Shown here one piece after another: positions 18,273-29,192 of a stretch of DNA of 64,000 nt. Source of the DNA: Paracoccus sp. S-4012. GTDB lineage: Bacteria; Pseudomonadota; Alphaproteobacteria; Rhodobacterales; Rhodobacteraceae. The position numbers and the translations under genes are program-made. The stretch is taken from positions 1 through 64,000 of the forward strand of contig NZ_WKKA01000008.1 in assembly GCF_009674885.1 (NCBI RefSeq), given 5' to 3'. Under the pieces are notes generated by a model. The model did no database searches. It was not told the DNA's origin and worked only from the letters and a program-made list of their open reading frames with translations. The stretch's first letter is position 1. Every line of letters begins with the position of its first letter.

Positions 18273-19163
18273 TCAGCGGCGGTCCTCCTCGGCCGCCTTC
18301 CAGCGCCGGTGGACCCAGAACCATTGATCCATGTGCTGGCGCACGAGCGTCTCGAGGCCGTCGTTGCAGGCCTGCATCATCGCCGCCGGGTCGCCCGGGG
18401 GGATCGGGGCGAAGGCGTGGACGCGGAAGCGGAAACCGTCCGGCTGACGGATGGCGTGCATGGGGATCAGCGGCGCATCGTGGCGCAGGGCGAGTTCGGC
18501 CGGGGTCAGGCTGGTCATCGCGGGCAGGCCGAAGAAGGTCAGCGGCGCACCCTCCTGCACATGCAGGTCGAAGCCGAGCGCGATCATGCCGCCGCCACGG
18601 ATGAAGCGCAGCATCTGGCCCAGACCCTCGCGGCCGCGCGGAAAGACCGGCTCGGCGATGGCCGAGATCGCCGGGACGTAATGGGTGTTGAAGGCCGGGT
18701 TGCTCATCGGGCGGTAGAGGCCGCCGATGGGCCAGCCACGCGCGGCGACGACCGCGCGCAGGGCGTCGTAGTTGCCGAAATGGGCGCAGGCGAGGACGAC
18801 GGGGCGGCCCTCGCGGGCGGCGGCCTCTAGGACCGGCAGGCCCTCGCCTTCAAGCGATGAGGTCTCGGCCATGCGGGTGGTGAACTCGGCCCCGGAATAG
18901 GTCTCGGCCATCGCCCGGCCGACATTGTCGGGCACGGCGCGGGCGAGGCGCTCGACCTCCTCCCGCGGCAGGTCCGGCCGGGCGAGCGCGAGGTTCCGGC
19001 GGATGCGCCGCCGCCAGCCTGCGAGCGGGCCGAGCGCCTGCGAAAACAGGCGGCCTCCCGCGGGAATGCGGCGCTCATAGGGCAGGCGGCGCAGGCCCGC
19101 CATTACCGTCTCGAAGGCAAGGCTGAGGGCGCGGTCGCCGGGGCCGGGGATCCGGTCGCTCAT
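18273..19163 (-). CDS. Lysophospholipid/lipid A acyltransferase family protein
   Basis: A 296-residue LpxL/HtrB-superfamily acyltransferase acting at the inner-membrane surface. The HX4D catalytic motif is H-F-G-N-Y-D in CAHFGNYDALRA, followed by the GLYRPMSNP and GQMLRFIRGGGMIALGFD blocks. Homologues add secondary acyl chains to lipid A, but this divergent alphaproteobacterial form could act on other lipids. The ATG at 19163 overlaps the end of the EamA transporter gene by 4 bp, forming a tkt-eamA-acyltransferase run. Confidence 0.9.
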   Translation of the reverse strand: MSDRIPGPGDRALSLAFETVMAGLRRLPYERRIPAGGRLFSQALGPLAGWRRRIRRNLALARPDLPREEVERLARAVPDNVGRAMAETYSGAEFTTRMAETSSLEGEGLPVLEAAAREGRPVVLACAHFGNYDALRAVVAARGWPIGGLYRPMSNPAFNTHYVPAISAIAEPVFPRGREGLGQMLRFIRGGGMIALGFDLHVQEGAPLTFFGLPAMTSLTPAELALRHDAPLIPMHAIRQPDGFRFRVHAFAPIPPGDPAAMMQACNDGLETLVRQHMDQWFWVHRRWKAAEEDRR

Positions 19164-20122
19164 GCGCGGGCCGCCAGTTGCGCCTCGCGGGCCCAGACAT
19201 AGAGACCCGCGCTGACGATGACCCCCGCGCCGATCACCGTCCAGCGGTCGGGCACCGCGTCGAAGAAGAGCCAGCCCCACAGGGTCGCGAAGACCAGCCC
19301 GATATAGCCGAAGGGGGCGAGCGTGGAGGCCTCGGCGAACATGAAGGCGCGGATCAGCAGCGCTTGCGCGACGGCGCCGATCACCCCCATCGCCGCGAAG
19401 GCCCAGAGGTCGCGCGGATCCACCGGCTGCCAGACGAAGGGCACGATGGCGCTGCTGATGATGGTGCAGATTGCCGTCGCCCAGAGGATCGAGGTCGCGG
19501 TCGAATCGCTCCGCGCGAGCCGGGTCAGCACCGCGCCCGTGGCATAGACGAAGGCTCCGGCGAGGGCGAACAGCGCCGCCGGATGCAGCACCCCGGCGCC
19601 GGGGCGGATGACGATCATGGCACCGATCAGCGCCACCACGATGCCGGCGATGCGCCGGGGCCCGATCGCCTCGCCGAGGAACACGGCCGCGAAGAGGGTG
19701 ATGAGAACGGGGTTCAGGTCCATGATCGCCGTGGTCTCGGCGAGCCCCACATGCCGCAGCGCGAAGAAGAAGCAGACGATCGCGCCCAGTTGCGTGAGGC
19801 CGCGGAAGATCTGCACCCAGGGACGGCGGCTGCGGGCGACCGAACCCAGCCGCGGTGCAAGGACCGCGAGCACGATCAGCATGTTGCCCGCGTAGCGCGC
19901 CCAGATCACCTGCATCGGCGGGTAGCTCGCCGTCAGATGCTTGCCGAAGGCGTCCATCACCGTGAAGAGGGTGATCGCGCCCAGCATCAGCAGGATGCCG
20001 CGCCCGGTCGTGTCGCCCTCGTTGCGGATCCGGTCGAGGACCGGCGTCGCCTCCGCCGTCATCCCCGGCACCTTGGTGCCCGCGGCCTCCCGGCGGTCGG
20101 CGATGCCGGGGCGCGCTGTCAC
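19160..20122 (-). CDS. EamA/DMT-family membrane transporter
   Basis: A ten-helix drug/metabolite transporter of 320 residues with two EamA repeats ([17 protein letters not shown] near the start of the first, [19 protein letters not shown] opening the second). The family exports amino acids or other metabolites; the substrate is unknown. A GTG overlapping the transketolase stop (20122) gives this length; an ATG at 20062 ([10 protein letters not shown]) gives the usual 300 residues and is equally plausible. Confidence 0.9.
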   Translation of the reverse strand: MTARPGIADRREAAGTKVPGMTAEATPVLDRIRNEGDTTGRGILLMLGAITLFTVMDAFGKHLTASYPPMQVIWARYAGNMLIVLAVLAPRLGSVARSRRPWVQIFRGLTQLGAIVCFFFALRHVGLAETTAIMDLNPVLITLFAAVFLGEAIGPRRIAGIVVALIGAMIVIRPGAGVLHPAALFALAGAFVYATGAVLTRLARSDSTATSILWATAICTIISSAIVPFVWQPVDPRDLWAFAAMGVIGAVAQALLIRAFMFAEASTLAPFGYIGLVFATLWGWLFFDAVPDRWTVIGAGVIVSAGLYVWAREAQLAARA

Positions 20123-22137
20123 ATCAGCGACCGGGCGAGATCAGCGGCGGCCTCGGCGGTGATGCCGAAGTGGCGGTAGAGTTTGGGCGCCGGGGCCGAT
20201 GCGCCGAACCCCTCCATGCCGACGAAGCCCGCCTTCGCCTCCGAGCCGCCCTCGCCGAGGAGCAGCCAGTCCCAAGGCATCCGCACCGCCGCCTCGATGG
20301 CGATGCGAACGGTCCCGGCGGGCAGCACCTCGCGGCGGTAGCCCTCGTCCTGCGTGCGGAAGAGCTCCATGCAGGGGACCGAGACGACGCGGGTGGGCGT
20401 GCCCTCGGCCTCGAGCGCCTCGCGGGCGGCGAGCGCGATCTCGACCTCCGAGCCGGAGGCCATCAGCACGACCTTCGGCGCGGCCGAGGCCTCGCGCAGC
20501 ACATAGGCTCCGCGCGCGGTTAGGTTCTCCGCGCCCGCTTCCTCGCGCACGGTGGGCAGGTTCTGGCGCGAGAGTGCGAGAACCGAGGGCGTGGCGGCGG
20601 AGGTCAGCGCCAGTTCCCACGCCTCGGCGGTCTCCACGAGGTCGGCGGGGCGGAAGGTCCAGAGGCCCGGCGTCGCGCGCAGCATTGCCAGATGCTCGAC
20701 CGGCTGGTGGGTCGGGCCGTCCTCGCCGAGGCCGATGGAATCGTGCGTCATGACGTAGGTGACCGGCACCCCCATCAGCGCCGAAAGACGCATCGCGCCG
20801 CGCATGTAGTCGGTGAAGCACAGGAACGTGCCGCCATAGGCGCGGATGCCGCCGTGCTGCGTCAGCCCGTTCATCACCGCGGCCATGCCATGCTCGCGGA
20901 TGCCGTAGTGGATGTAGCGCCCGGCGCGGTTCTGGACGTTGAAGATGCCGAGATCCGCGGTCAGCGTGTTGTTCGATCCCGTCAGATCGGCCGAGCCGCC
21001 CATGGTCTCGGCGCAGATCGGGTTCACGACCTCCAGCACCATCTCGGAGGCCTTGCGGGTGGCGAGTTTCGGCTTGCCCTCGACCGCCTGCCGCTTCAGC
21101 GCCGCAATAGCCGGGGCGAGGCCGGGGGCCGGTTCCAGCGAGATGCGGCGCGCGAACTCGGCCCGCGTGTCGGCGGGCATGGCGTCCACGCGCGCTTTCC
21201 ACCCCTCGCGCGCGGTCGCGCCACGGCCTCCGATCTCCAACCAGGACTCGCGGATGTCGTCGGGGATGGTGAAGTCGGCATGCTCCCAGTCGTAGAGGTT
21301 GCGGAGCTTCACGATCTCCTCGGCCCCGAGCGGCGAGCCGTGGACGCCCGCGGTGTCCTGCTTGGTCGCGCCGTAGCCGATGGTGGTGCGGCAGGCGACC
21401 AATGTCGGGCGGCCATCCGACTGCGCGGCTTCGGCGAGCGCGCGGCTGATGTCCTCGGGGTCGTGGCCGTCGCAGGCGAGCGTGCGCCAACCCATCGCGG
21501 CGAAGCGCGCGAGTTGGTCGGTCGAATCCGACAGCGACACGCGGCCGTCGATGGTGATCTTGTTGTCGTCCCAGAGGACCACGAGGCGGCCGAGCTTCAG
21601 GTGCCCGGCGAGCGACAGCGACTCCTGGCTGATCCCCTCCATCAGGCAGCCGTCGCCGGTGATGACCCAGGTGCGGTGATCGACGATGTCCTCGCCGAAC
21701 TCGGCCCGCATGTGCTCCTCGGCGATAGCCATGCCGACCGCGGCGCTGACGCCTTGACCGAGGGGGCCGGTGGTCGTCTCGATCCCGCCCGCATGGCCGT
21801 ATTCCGGGTGCCCGGCGGTCAGGCTGCCCAGCTGCCGGAAGCGGCGGATCTGGTCGAGGGTGATCTCGTCATAGCCGGTCAGGTGCAGCAGCGAGTAGAG
21901 CAGCATCGAGCCGTGGCCTGCCGACAGCACGAAGCGGTCGCGGTCCGGCCAGTGCGGGGCCGAGGCGTCGAACTTGAGGTGGTCGCGGAACAATACCGTG
22001 GCGACGTCCGCCATGCCCATCGGCATCCCCGGATGGCCGGAATTGGCCGCCTGAACCGCGTCCACGCTGAGGGTGCGGATGGCGGTGGCGAGGTTCCAGG
22101 TCGCGAGGTCGGACTGGCGGCGGGCGGCGAAAGGCAT
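20119..22137 (-). CDS. tkt: Transketolase
   Basis: Thiamine-diphosphate enzyme of the pentose-phosphate pathway, moving two-carbon units between sugar phosphates. Full length at 672 residues: the TPP-binding domain contains [27 protein letters not shown] and [13 protein letters not shown]; the pyrimidine domain has [14 protein letters not shown]; and the C-terminal domain [15 protein letters not shown]. First gene of a run with EamA and acyltransferase genes. Confidence 0.97.
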   Translation of the reverse strand: MPFAARRQSDLATWNLATAIRTLSVDAVQAANSGHPGMPMGMADVATVLFRDHLKFDASAPHWPDRDRFVLSAGHGSMLLYSLLHLTGYDEITLDQIRRFRQLGSLTAGHPEYGHAGGIETTTGPLGQGVSAAVGMAIAEEHMRAEFGEDIVDHRTWVITGDGCLMEGISQESLSLAGHLKLGRLVVLWDDNKITIDGRVSLSDSTDQLARFAAMGWRTLACDGHDPEDISRALAEAAQSDGRPTLVACRTTIGYGATKQDTAGVHGSPLGAEEIVKLRNLYDWEHADFTIPDDIRESWLEIGGRGATAREGWKARVDAMPADTRAEFARRISLEPAPGLAPAIAALKRQAVEGKPKLATRKASEMVLEVVNPICAETMGGSADLTGSNNTLTADLGIFNVQNRAGRYIHYGIREHGMAAVMNGLTQHGGIRAYGGTFLCFTDYMRGAMRLSALMGVPVTYVMTHDSIGLGEDGPTHQPVEHLAMLRATPGLWTFRPADLVETAEAWELALTSAATPSVLALSRQNLPTVREEAGAENLTARGAYVLREASAAPKVVLMASGSEVEIALAAREALEAEGTPTRVVSVPCMELFRTQDEGYRREVLPAGTVRIAIEAAVRMPWDWLLLGEGGSEAKAGFVGMEGFGASAPAPKLYRHFGITAEAAADLARSLM

Positions 22138-22218
22138 GGCGCGGCTCCTCGGGGAGGCGTGGGGGAGGGTCGCCGCGGGAATAGCAGGTGGCCCCGCGGA
22201 CGCAAGGCGCGGCGCGGC

Positions 22219-22569
22219 TCAGGGGCAGGGGGCGAGGATCACCGGCTCGGCCGAGGCCGCCCCAAGCTCGCGGCAGCCCGCATCGGTGCAGAGCCGCCAG
22301 CCCGCCCCGGTCGCCCCCGAGGCGCCGAGGGCGAGCGAGGGGACGCGCAGCCCGCCCGGCCAGACCCACCAGCCGTCCCGCAGCACCGCGCCCTCGCCCG
22401 GCTCCATGCCCGCGCCGGAACCCTTCACGGCCGCCTCGACGAGGACCAGCTCCGCCCCCTCCACGCGCCAGCTCTCGCGCCACCCGGCCCGCTCGACCGA
22501 ATGGGTCCAGCCGAGGGTGAAGCCGTGGCTCACGGCAAGCGCGAGGCCGCCGGCCAGCAGGCAGCTCAC
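22219..22569 (-). CDS. DUF1850 protein, accessory to TAXI-TRAP transport
   Basis: A 116-residue DUF1850 protein, starting at a GTG overlapping the permease stop (GTGA). A short hydrophobic N-terminus (CLLAGGLALAV) suggests export or anchoring; the body contains GFTLGWTHSVERAGWRE and WRVEGAELVLVEAAVKGSGAGMEPG (cited in part), the family hallmark. DUF1850 genes regularly follow fused TAXI-TRAP permeases, but the role is unknown. The tight overlap supports a function with that transporter. Confidence 0.85.
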   Translation of the reverse strand: MSCLLAGGLALAVSHGFTLGWTHSVERAGWRESWRVEGAELVLVEAAVKGSGAGMEPGEGAVLRDGWWVWPGGLRVPSLALGASGATGAGWRLCTDAGCRELGAASAEPVILAPCP

Positions 22570-24677
22570 GCCGCGGCGGCGCGCTGCCGGCGCTGCCAGA
22601 GAAGCCAGACAACGAACAGCGCGCCGAGGCCGAAGCCGATCTGGTCGCTGATCGCCGACGGGACGACCAGCGTGAAGCCCGCGACCATCGCCAGCGCGCG
22701 CTGCCCCCAGTTCAGCCGGTGCCCGAGCCAGCCGATCACCGCGATGCCCCAGAGGCCGAGCGAGGCGACGGCCTTGACGACGATGTAGACGACCGACGGC
22801 CAGAAGCCGATCGCCGCGCTCAGCGGATCGCCCGCCTGCAGCATCAGCGCGGGCGAATAGACCGCCATGAACGGCACCACGAAGCCCGCGGCGGCGATCT
22901 TGATCGCCTCGCCGCTGATCTTCAGCCCCGACTCCCGCGCGATCGGCGCCGCCGCGAAGCAGGCGAGCGCCACCGGCGGCGTCAGGTCGGCGAGGATGCC
23001 GAAGTAGAAGACGAACATGTGGCTGACGATCAGCGGCACGCCCAGCTCCAGCAGCGCGCCCCCGGCGATCGAGCTGGTGATGATGTAGTTCGGGATCGTC
23101 GGGATCCCCATGCCCAGCACGATGCAGGTGATCATCGTCAGCAGCAGCGACAGGAACAGGTTGCCCTGGCCGACCGAGACGATGAAGTTGCCGAAGGTCG
23201 AGGCCGCGCCGGTCAGCGTCATGGTGCCGATCACGATGCCCACGAGGGCGCAGGCGACGCCCACCGGCAGCGCCGTCTTTGCCCCCTCGCCGAGGCTGTC
23301 GATGCAGAGCCACAGCGTCTCGCGCCCGCCCTTGGAGAGGAGGTTCCAGCCGATCAGGACCGCAAGGGCGATGCCGATGGGCCGGGTGCCCCACTGGAAA
23401 AACGACGCGGCGACGAGGCCGATGCCGATCCAGACGATGCTCCGCAGCACCACGTTCGGCAGCCCGAGCACGGCCGAGGCGCCGAGGATCAGCAGCACCG
23501 TCAGCGCCAGCCCGATGGTGCCCGCGAAGAGCGGCGTGTAGCCCGCGAACAGCAGCCAGACGAGGACGCCGAGCGGCAGGACCAGATACCAGCCCTCGCG
23601 TATGGCCTTCAGCGGCGAGGGCATCTCCTCGCGCTTCATGCCGATGAGGTTGCGCTTGCCGGCCTCCAGATGCGTCATCCAGAAGGCCCCGGCGAAGTAG
23701 AGGATCGCGGGGATCACGGCCGCCTTGACGATCTCGACGTAAGGAACGCCCAGCGTCTCGGCCATGATGAAGGCGACCGCGCCCATCACCGGCGGCATGA
23801 TCTGCCCGCCCATCGAGGCGGTGGCCTCGACGCCCCCGGCGAAGGCCGGGCGGTAGCCGAAGCGCTTCATCAGCGGGATGGTGAACTGCCCGGTGGTGAC
23901 GACGTTCGCCACGCCCGAGCCGGAGATGGTGCCCATCAGGCCGGAACTGACCACCGCCACCTTGGCCGGGCCGCCGATCATGTGCCCGACAAGGCCGAGG
24001 GCGACGTCGGTGAAGAGCTTGATCATCCCCGCCTTCTCGAGGAACGAGCCAAACAGGATGAACAGGAAGATGTAGGTGGAGCTGACGTAGATCGGGATAC
24101 CGTAGATGCCCTCGGTCCCGTAGGCCATGTGCTCGATCACCTGATCGAAACCGTAGCCGCGGGTCTGGAGCATCCCCGGCATGTATTGCCCGAAGAAGCA
24201 GTAGAGCAGGAACGCGCCGGCGATGATCGGCAGCGCGATGCCCATGATCGCCCATGCGGCGGCGAAGACCGTCACGAGCGCGATGGTCCCCATCACGAGG
24301 TCGGCGGTGTTCGGCATCCCCGCGCGCAGGATCAGCGGCTCGTATTCGACCCACTGATAGGCCGCGACCGCCACCCCGGCGAGTGCGAGCGCCCAGCCGA
24401 GCGCCTGCCCCCAGGCGGGCCAGCGGCGCGCGAGGCCGACCAGCGGGAAGGTCAGCAGGATCAGGAAGCCGACATGGACCGCGCGGACGATCTGGCTCGG
24501 CATGTCGATCACATGCGCGGCGGTGGCGATCTGGAAGACCGAGAAGGCGACCGCGATCCAGAACAGCAGCCGGCCCATTTCGGTGTCGGGGAAGCTCTCG
24601 GCCAGCGGGTCGTGGATCGAAAGCTCCGCTGCGCCGGGCGGCGGGACGTGCTGGGCTGGGTCCTGGATGTTGCTCAT
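22566..24677 (-). CDS. TRAP transporter fused permease (4TM-12TM), TAXI type
   Basis: A 703-residue inner-membrane protein fusing the small DctQ-like (about residues 40-180) and large DctM-like (about 180-680) subunits, as in TAXI-TRAP systems. Recognisable blocks include GPAKVAVVSSGLMGTISGSG, ATASMGGQIMPPVMGAVAF and LGMGIPTIPNYIITS, which line the transport path. Imports a solute using an ion gradient, with the TAXI receptor encoded 84 bp upstream. DUF1850 follows with a 4-bp overlap. Confidence 0.96.
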   Translation of the reverse strand: MSNIQDPAQHVPPPGAAELSIHDPLAESFPDTEMGRLLFWIAVAFSVFQIATAAHVIDMPSQIVRAVHVGFLILLTFPLVGLARRWPAWGQALGWALALAGVAVAAYQWVEYEPLILRAGMPNTADLVMGTIALVTVFAAAWAIMGIALPIIAGAFLLYCFFGQYMPGMLQTRGYGFDQVIEHMAYGTEGIYGIPIYVSSTYIFLFILFGSFLEKAGMIKLFTDVALGLVGHMIGGPAKVAVVSSGLMGTISGSGVANVVTTGQFTIPLMKRFGYRPAFAGGVEATASMGGQIMPPVMGAVAFIMAETLGVPYVEIVKAAVIPAILYFAGAFWMTHLEAGKRNLIGMKREEMPSPLKAIREGWYLVLPLGVLVWLLFAGYTPLFAGTIGLALTVLLILGASAVLGLPNVVLRSIVWIGIGLVAASFFQWGTRPIGIALAVLIGWNLLSKGGRETLWLCIDSLGEGAKTALPVGVACALVGIVIGTMTLTGAASTFGNFIVSVGQGNLFLSLLLTMITCIVLGMGIPTIPNYIITSSIAGGALLELGVPLIVSHMFVFYFGILADLTPPVALACFAAAPIARESGLKISGEAIKIAAAGFVVPFMAVYSPALMLQAGDPLSAAIGFWPSVVYIVVKAVASLGLWGIAVIGWLGHRLNWGQRALAMVAGFTLVVPSAISDQIGFGLGALFVVWLLWQRRQRAAAA

Positions 24678-24710
24678 GCGGTCTCGCCTTCTGCGGCCTT
24701 GGGCCGAAAA

Positions 24711-24738
24711 GGCCCCGGCGCGAGAGAACGCCGGGGCC
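24711..24738 (-). terminator. Hairpin between TAXI receptor and permease genes
   Basis: A 10-bp perfect stem (GGCCCCGGCG/CGCCGGGGCC, 8-base loop) is followed on the minus strand by CCTTTTCGG. In this position, between a binding protein and its permease, it probably acts as a partial terminator or 3'-end stabiliser that raises receptor mRNA over permease mRNA. Confidence 0.65.
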
Positions 24739-24760
24739 GGGTCGTCATCTGCAGCCCCGC

Positions 24761-25714
24761 TTACTGCAGGATGCCGGCCTCGCGGTAGTAGCGCTCGGCG
24801 CCCGGATGCAGCGGGATCAGCGAGCTGTCGGCGGCGCGCGCCGGGTCGATCGCCTGCGCGGCCGAATGCGCCGCGACCATCGCGGGCAGGTTCTCGAACA
24901 ACAGCTTCGTCATCTGGTAGACGGTCTCCTCCGGCACATCGGCATGCGTCACCAGCATGTTCTGGATCGACACCGTGGAGGCGTCCGCGTCCTGCCCGTC
25001 ATAGGTGCCCGCCGGAATCACCGCCGCCTCGAAGGGCGCGCCGAGCGTCTCGGCGATCGTGGCCGGAACCTCGACCACCGTGATCGCGGTGCTGGTCGAG
25101 AGGTCCTTCAGCGAGGCGACGCCGAGGCCCGCCGACTGGAGGGTGGCGTCGAGCTGGCGGTTCTTCATCAGCTCGACCGATTCCGCGAAGGGCAGGTATT
25201 CGACCTTGCCGAGGTCGTCATAGCTCATCCCCGCCGCCTCGAAGATGGCGCGGGCGTTGAGCTCGGTTCCCGATTTCGGCGCGCCCACCGAGAGGCTGCG
25301 GCCCTTGAGGTCGTCGAGCGAGGTGATCCCGGACTCGGCGGTGGCGACGATCTGGACGTAGTTGGGATAGATCGTGGCCAGCCCGCGCAGCTTGTCGAGC
25401 GGCTGCGCGAAGCCCGCCTCCGCATCGCCCTCGGCCGCGGCCTTGACGCTGTCGCCGAGCGAGAAGCCGACCTCGCCCCGGCCGGCCTGCAGCAGGTTGA
25501 GGTTCTCGACCGAGGCCTTGGTGGACTGCACCTGCGTGCGCGCGCCCTCGATGCCGTCGCCGTAGAGCTTCTGGAGCGCGACGCCGAGCGGGTAATAGAC
25601 CCCCGAGGTGCCGCCGGTCAGGATGTTGATGAACTGCTGCTGGGCGCTCGCCTGGATCGGCAGCGCGACGAGGGCGGCAGCGGTCAGCGCGGCAAAGGCG
25701 CGGCGGTTGAGCAT
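24761..25714 (-). CDS. TAXI-family TRAP solute receptor
   Basis: A 317-residue periplasmic binding protein. A Sec signal peptide (RRAFAALTAAALVALPIQAS, cut after SAQ) precedes the TAXI fold: INILTGGTSGVYYPLGVALQ, then QVQSTKASVENLNLL, GEVGFSLGDS and KSGTELNARAIFEAAG, all family signatures. Ligands of TAXI receptors include glutamate and other acids; not predicted here. Gene order receptor-permease-DUF1850 is standard. Start ATG at 25714. Confidence 0.94.
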   Translation of the reverse strand: MLNRRAFAALTAAALVALPIQASAQQQFINILTGGTSGVYYPLGVALQKLYGDGIEGARTQVQSTKASVENLNLLQAGRGEVGFSLGDSVKAAAEGDAEAGFAQPLDKLRGLATIYPNYVQIVATAESGITSLDDLKGRSLSVGAPKSGTELNARAIFEAAGMSYDDLGKVEYLPFAESVELMKNRQLDATLQSAGLGVASLKDLSTSTAITVVEVPATIAETLGAPFEAAVIPAGTYDGQDADASTVSIQNMLVTHADVPEETVYQMTKLLFENLPAMVAAHSAAQAIDPARAADSSLIPLHPGAERYYREAGILQ

Positions 25715-25810
25715 GGTCTCTCCCCTGGGGCTGGTCGTCTGGCTGGCGCGCGGCCCGGCCCGTGTCTGACCATGCGACAGGCGGGCGCGCGCGATCAAGG
25801 CCCGGAAAGC

Positions 25811-25861
25811 CGGGGGCTTCGCGCCCCCGGACCCCCGCCGGATATTTTCGGACAGAAGAAG
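25811..25861 (+). repeat. 51-bp dispersed repeat, copy A
   Basis: Begins with the hairpin CGGGGGCTTCGCGCCCCCG, then a C-run, GATATTTTC and GACAGAAGAAG. It matches 43654-43704 in the same orientation at all but 3 of 51 positions by eye. Elements of this form are common between genes in Rhodobacteraceae. Here it lies between the divergent TAXI receptor and LolC/E genes. Confidence 0.8.
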
Positions 25862-25945
25862 GAACGGGTCGATCACGCGGCCGTCGCTGGACTTTCCCGC
25901 CGGGGGGTCGCATTTCCCGGCTCGCCCGACCCGGATGCGAGCCCC

Positions 25946-27248
25946 ATGACCACCGACCCGTCGCCTCCGCGCGCCACCCCGCGCCCCTTCGCGCCCTTCG
26001 AGTTCATGATCGCCTGGCGCTACCTGCGCGCGCGGCGCGCCGAGGGCGGGGTCAGCGTCATGACCTGGATCAGCCTCATCGGCATCGCCCTCGGCGTCAT
26101 GGCGCTGATCGCCACGCTGGCCGTCCGCGCGGGCTTCCGGGCCGAGTTCGTCGACACGATCCTTGGCGCGAACGCCCATGTCACGGTCTACCAGCAGCCG
26201 CGGCAGATCGCCGAGGGGGTGGTCGTGCCGGGGCGGATCGCCGACTACGACACCCTCGCCGGGCGCATCGAGGCGATCCCCGGCGTCACCCGCGCCACGC
26301 CCGTGGTGAAGGGGCAGGTGATGATGCAGTCGGGCGACCGCTCGATGGTGGCGGAGGTGTTCGGGCTGACGCCCGAGGCGCTTGCCGCGATCCCGCGCGT
26401 GGCCGATCCCGCGACCGGCATCGGGCGGATCGAGGATTTCGGCCAGGGCATCGCCATCGGCTCCGGTCTCGCGCGCGAGTTGGGCGTCGGGCCGGGCGAC
26501 ACGCTGCGCGTGATCTCGCCCCAGGGGGCGCAGACGCCCTTCGGCACCACGCCGCGCGTGAACGCCTACCAGGTCGCCTATGTCTTCACCGCCGGGCGCT
26601 ACGACATCGACCGCACCCGCGCCTACATGCCGCTCTCCGAGGCGCAGAGCTTCTTCAATCGCGAGGGCGTCGCCGACGAGATCGAGGTCTTCGTGGACGA
26701 TCCCGAGCGCATCGACCGCTGGACGCCGGCGCTGCTGGAGGTGGCGGGGGAGGGGGCGCAGGTCTGGACCTGGCGGGACAGTTCCGGCGCGTTCCTGCGG
26801 GCGCTCGATATCGAGGACGACGTGATGTTCGTCATCCTCTCGGTGCTGGTCCTGATCGCCGCGATGAACATCACCTCGGGGCTGATCATGCTGGTGAAGA
26901 ACAAGACCCGCGACATCGGCATCCTGCGGACGATGGGCCTGACCGAGGGGTCGGTGCTGCGGGTGTTCTTCCTCTGCGGAGCGTTCACCGGAGTCATCGG
27001 CACGCTGGCCGGGGTGATCCTCGGGGTGCTGCTGTCGCTGAACGTCAGTACGATCATGGCCGCGATCAACTGGTTCTCGGGCGGCGGCGCATGGGACGCT
27101 TCGGTGCGCGGCATCTACGAGCTTCCGGCGCAGCTGCGCGCCGTGGACCTGGCCCGCGCCGTGGGCCTGTCGCTGACGCTCTCGTTCATCGTGACATGGT
27201 TCCCGGCCCGCCGCGCCGCGCGGCTGAACCCGGTGGAGGCGCTGCGCT

Positions 27249-27256
<8 letters not shown>
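25946..27256 (+). CDS. Lipoprotein-releasing ABC transporter permease, LolC/E family
   Basis: The membrane subunit of the Lol system, extracting lipoproteins from the inner membrane for delivery to LolA. The 436-residue protein has the N-terminal [14 protein letters not shown] and first helix ([20 protein letters not shown]), a large periplasmic domain (about 60-280), and three C-terminal helices including the coupling region [20 protein letters not shown] single fused-type gene serves both LolC and LolE roles in many alphaproteobacteria. It overlaps lolD by 8 bp. Confidence 0.95.
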
Positions 27257-27900
<644 letters not shown>

Positions 27901-27911
<11 letters not shown>

Positions 27912-28167
27912 CGAGCTTGAAGAAACGGCTCTCCTCGCCGTCTTTCGTCTCGTCCTGATAAAGGAAGGCGAGGCCGCGGTCCTCGAAAGTCTCAAAGAAC
28001 TCCTCCCAGGAGATTTCCTCGAGCGCCTCGTCGCGCTCGGCGAAGTCGATCCGCAGGATGCCCTCGCCCTCGTCGTCCTCGGTGCCGCGGACTATGGTCG
28101 GAACGCCGCCGCGGGCCTCGGCCCATTCGCGGATGGTGTCGTGATCGGTGGTGGTCTGGCTCGACAT
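27901..28167 (-). CDS. Conserved small acidic protein
   Basis: An 88-residue, strongly acidic soluble protein ([20 protein letters not shown] and [18 protein letters not shown]). Homologues widespread in Rhodobacterales are often mislabelled as 1,4-alpha-glucan branching enzyme, but the protein is far too short and has no such domain. No known function. Convergent with lolD, overlapping it by 11 bp. Start ATG at 28167. Confidence 0.82.
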
Positions 28168-28224
28168 GGCTGGCGTTCCCCCCGGAGGCTCGAGCCAGAA
28201 CGCCCGTATCGAGGCGGCGTTCCG

Positions 28225-28932
28225 TTACACGTCGCCGATCGGGGCGCCTTTGGTGTGCCAGCTGTCGATTTCATCAGCGACCAGCCGCTGAAGCTGCCAG
28301 ATATAGGGATCGTCCAGTCCGTTCTCGGCCAGTGCCGCTGCCGTCCGCTGCAGATATTCAGCGCCCGACCCGGCATGGCCGCAAGCATGGGCGAGCCGCC
28401 GCGCCTGTTCCTCGAGCGGCGGGCAGACGAGGGTCTGCCCCACCGGCCCGGCGTAGAAGGTCAGCGCCTCTTCGGTGCCGCGGTCGGTCTCGACGGCGAT
28501 CCAGCAGGCGTTCTCGACCAGCTCCTCGGCCACCAGTTCGCGCTTGAGGATCGCGCGCAGCGAGTCGCGCTCGGTTCCAGGTGCGACCTCCATGATGAGG
28601 CCGTCGCAACTGCCCCCCGCCTCGAGCGCCAGCATCAGGCCGGGACAATCAGGCGAGCCGCGCCAGTGGTTCAGCTCGATGCAGAAGCTGCGGTGCCAGC
28701 CGATCGCGCGGGCGCGGCGGATGCCGCCGACCTCGAAGCCCGGTTTCCAGATCAGCGAGCCGTAGGCGAAGATCGGGACCGGGCGCGGACGCCCGTGGGT
28801 CAGCCGGTGGGCGAGGGCATCGAGGTCGTCGTCCGTCAGCAGCGTGAAGCTGGGATCATGCGGCGGCGCCGCCACCTCGCGGTGGGCGCGAGCGACATGG
28901 GCGGGGGTGAGGGCGAGGGAAAAGTCCTTCAC
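28225..28932 (-). CDS. ChaC-like gamma-glutamylcyclotransferase
   Basis: A 235-residue enzyme of the ChaC family, which degrades glutathione to 5-oxoproline and Cys-Gly. The substrate-binding loop is FAYGSLIWKPG, the catalytic glutamate is probably in the KRELVAEE stretch, and the C-terminal YLQRTAAALAENGLDDPYIW (cited in part) is typical. It begins at a GTG that overlaps the brnA stop codon (GTGA), so it is the third gene of the toxin-antitoxin operon, an unusual setting. Confidence 0.88.
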   Translation of the reverse strand: MKDFSLALTPAHVARAHREVAAPPHDPSFTLLTDDDLDALAHRLTHGRPRPVPIFAYGSLIWKPGFEVGGIRRARAIGWHRSFCIELNHWRGSPDCPGLMLALEAGGSCDGLIMEVAPGTERDSLRAILKRELVAEELVENACWIAVETDRGTEEALTFYAGPVGQTLVCPPLEEQARRLAHACGHAGSGAEYLQRTAAALAENGLDDPYIWQLQRLVADEIDSWHTKGAPIGDV

Positions 28933-29192
28933 AGCCCCGCCGCCTTCCGCAGCAGCGCATTGGCACGCGTCTGCCACCCCTTGCCGTCCTGCTTGAGCCG
29001 CTCGACCAGATCGCGGTCGAGATAGATCGTGACCCGCTGCTTGCGCGCGTCCTCCGGCAGCGGCGGGCGGCCGCGACGCAGGACGGCGGCGAGTTCGGGG
29101 ATTTCGTGCGAGGGCTTGGCGCGGGCGAAGTCCTTGGCCGTCCACTCCGGGTTCTCCGGGTCGTCGATCACGATCTCGTCGCGCTTGCCCAC
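28929..29192 (-). CDS. brnA: BrnA-family antitoxin
   Basis: An 87-residue antitoxin. The N-terminal part binds toxin (DPENPEWTAKDFARAKP is the BrnA hallmark), and the C-terminal ribbon-helix-helix (KQRVTIYLDRDLVERLKQDG) binds DNA and dimerises. BrnTA modules repress their own promoter through this domain. The gene overlaps brnT by 25 bp and the ChaC gene by 4 bp. Confidence 0.9.
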   Translation of the reverse strand: MGKRDEIVIDDPENPEWTAKDFARAKPSHEIPELAAVLRRGRPPLPEDARKQRVTIYLDRDLVERLKQDGKGWQTRANALLRKAAGL

